Positions 62,466-64,000 of a stretch of 64,000 nt of DNA are shown piece after piece (within the stretch, counting starts at the first letter, position 1; every line of letters starts with the position of its first letter). The stretch is from positions 10,807,521 through 10,871,520 of the forward strand of contig CP154954.1 in assembly GCA_039621445.1 (NCBI GenBank), given 5' to 3'. This DNA is from Euglena gracilis. Its lineage: Eukaryota; Euglenida; Euglenophyceae; Euglenales. A model generated the notes under the pieces. That model saw only the letters and a list, made by a program, of their open reading frames with translations. It was not told where the DNA came from and ran no database searches. The position numbers and the translations under genes were made by a program.

Positions 62466-64000
62466 GACATACAAACCCCCTGCCCGGTGTCTCCTGATCA
62501 GGGCGTTGCTGAAGGAAGGACCCCCCCTGTGTGCACTGTAAATGTTTTTTTTGTGCCTTTTGTTCCTTCTTCTGGCGTGGCGCTGTGTTTCGCCTCCGGC
62601 CCTTTTTGTCGGTGTAGGGGCGGCGGCCAGAGCCTGGCAGGACTTACCTTGTTTACGACGCCGGCCACCAAGCGCCAGCCAGGCACATACTCCACTTTAG
62701 TTAGGGGGGGGGGGGTCTCCGTGACGACGCACTGGTTGCGTCCACGACCCCAGCAGGTGGACAACTCAGTGGACGGGCCCACTCAATTGGGAACAAACTC
62801 AAGGGTGGGTGCTCCAGGCCATTACCGTGGGCGGCTGGAAATAAAGAAAACTCTGCAGGGGAAGGGGGGTCCAGGGCTGGAAAAAGGCTGCAGGCTGGCT
62901 GGACCCCCCAGGGGGAATCAAAATTTCTTAAGCAACACCCTGCTCCTGACATGGCTGCATGGGAACGTTTATTTCCCGCCCCCCAGGAGAGGAAGAGAGG
63001 GGGGGGGTGCCCACCCCCCTGGTCTGAGAAGAATAGCATTGTCCATGGCGGGAATAATGTTGTTAAAACCACATCCCAGCCTGTCTGTGGTCTAGGACGA
63101 AATCCAGGGTGGACTGCAGTGTAGTGAGCTGTGCATCGGTCGTGTGGTGGGAACCCTTGCATTCCTCTGCGGCGGCATATAGTCACTTATGCTTCGTGCT
63201 GCTGCGCAACTGCTGCTGTTAGAAAAGATGTGGATACTGCGGGATGTATCCAGATCAGGCTGCTTTTCAGTGTGTTATGTGTGTGTATGTTTTGGGGTAC
63301 GCGCCCATAGGAGGCACATACATATGTGTTGAAAAGTGGGAACAACAACGAACACGCAACTCATCAATAAACATCGCTATTGTGGAACATCCTCTCTCAC
63401 ATGCAAGGTACTAATTCCAGAACATCGAAAACTGTGGCAGAGAGAGATGGTTTGATGGGGTCATAATGCACGGATATATGATTTTCACACTTATCAAATC
63501 CAGAGGAGCAGCAAAAGTTAAAATTGAGGATAAGACTCATCAGAGAGAGATTGTTATCGCGGCTTAAACTGCCATCATTGAAACGGCTGACAAATGTTGA
63601 GTTTGCTATCAGTGTGCTCACCGAAAAGAAGGCAGTGCAGGCTGAGAGTTCCCAGGCAAACAGCAGGTGGAGGAATTGCATTGGCACTGCGTCTGTGTGC
63701 AGACACGGCCGCAAAAGATCCGGTCCAGCGTCGGGATCCGGGCCAGGCGGCTGTTAGTGGTCCACGGCGGTCTTTTTTTTACCAACCCCGGGGGGTCCGG
63801 AGTGTCGTGTCCATGAGTGCCTGCCCAGGCAGGTACTACCCCCGGGGGGGGGGGGTCGGCACCACAAGGCAAGGGACCAAAGGGACGGCCCCACTTATGA
63901 TACATTGGAATATCCAATGGCGGGCCGGTCAATACAACAGTTAATCAGAGCTAGATGATGGTACACTGTCATCATCACCATTAAATGACTTTGTTTCATT
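62466..64000. other. No recognised gene; dispersed repeat copies
   Basis: Counterparts of 46133-46292 (62510-62660) and of the G/C-tract family (63775-63870). A plus frame at 63494-63640 reads NPEEQQKLKLRIRLIRERLL, a possible helical exon, without clear splice sites or homology. Confidence 0.35.

Overview
The window looks like nuclear DNA of a eukaryote with a large, intron-rich, repeat-rich genome. It has no bacterial operon structure. Three genes were assembled by hand from short GC-rich exons (about 42-160 nt) scattered through kilobases of AT-richer DNA full of C/G homopolymers, CA microsatellites and inverted-repeat elements. Two intron types are mixed inside the same genes. One is GT-AG, often with a GTGTG donor. 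The other has no usable GT-AG pair, but its ends are complementary to each other (7-13 bp, sometimes CAG...CTG) and the exon edges sometimes repeat. This mixture of conventional and 'nonconventional' introns is best known from euglenids, so I favour a euglenozoan-like protist (inference). No tRNA or rRNA gene was recognised.

Layout. 1-2.8 kb: broken Ty3/gypsy-type pol pieces on both strands, with a cytosine DNA methyltransferase-like piece between them. 3.9-6.4 kb: two inverted-repeat elements bounded by 11-bp direct repeats. 8.4-18.1 kb (+): a CPBP/CAAX-type intramembrane protease gene, at least eight exons, ending at a TGA; its 5' end was not found. 21.2-32.3 kb (-): a D-3-phosphoglycerate dehydrogenase-type gene, eleven exons, complete from near the N-terminus to the stop. 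33.7-37.9 kb: a 4.1-kb terminal-inverted-repeat element rich in GCGCAAAT motifs. 44.9-54.7 kb (-): a ComB-type 2-phosphosulfolactate phosphatase gene, nine exons, with reverse transcriptase debris in one intron. 54.7-64 kb: repeats plus a few unassigned GC-rich coding-like blocks at 59.0, 60.0 and 61.7 kb.

The most striking observation is in the dehydrogenase gene. Nine exons lie on the minus strand in the right order, but the two consecutive exons that make up the NAD-binding fingerprint (28047-28124 and 25794-25858) are encoded on the plus strand. They sit in the correct position in the series and carry their own AG/GT sites, and their phases fit the minus-strand neighbours. Ordinary cis-splicing of one transcript cannot join them. 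Antiparallel trans-splicing, DNA rearrangement, a decayed gene or an assembly artefact are the open explanations. The second main observation is that many introns look like insertions with terminal inverted repeats and short target-site-like duplications, resembling the many short elements in the same window.

The three genes need not act together: one is an intramembrane protease, one is in serine biosynthesis and one belongs to a family known from sulfolactate/coenzyme M metabolism. The protease and the dehydrogenase genes converge; the dehydrogenase and phosphatase genes are in tandem on the minus strand.
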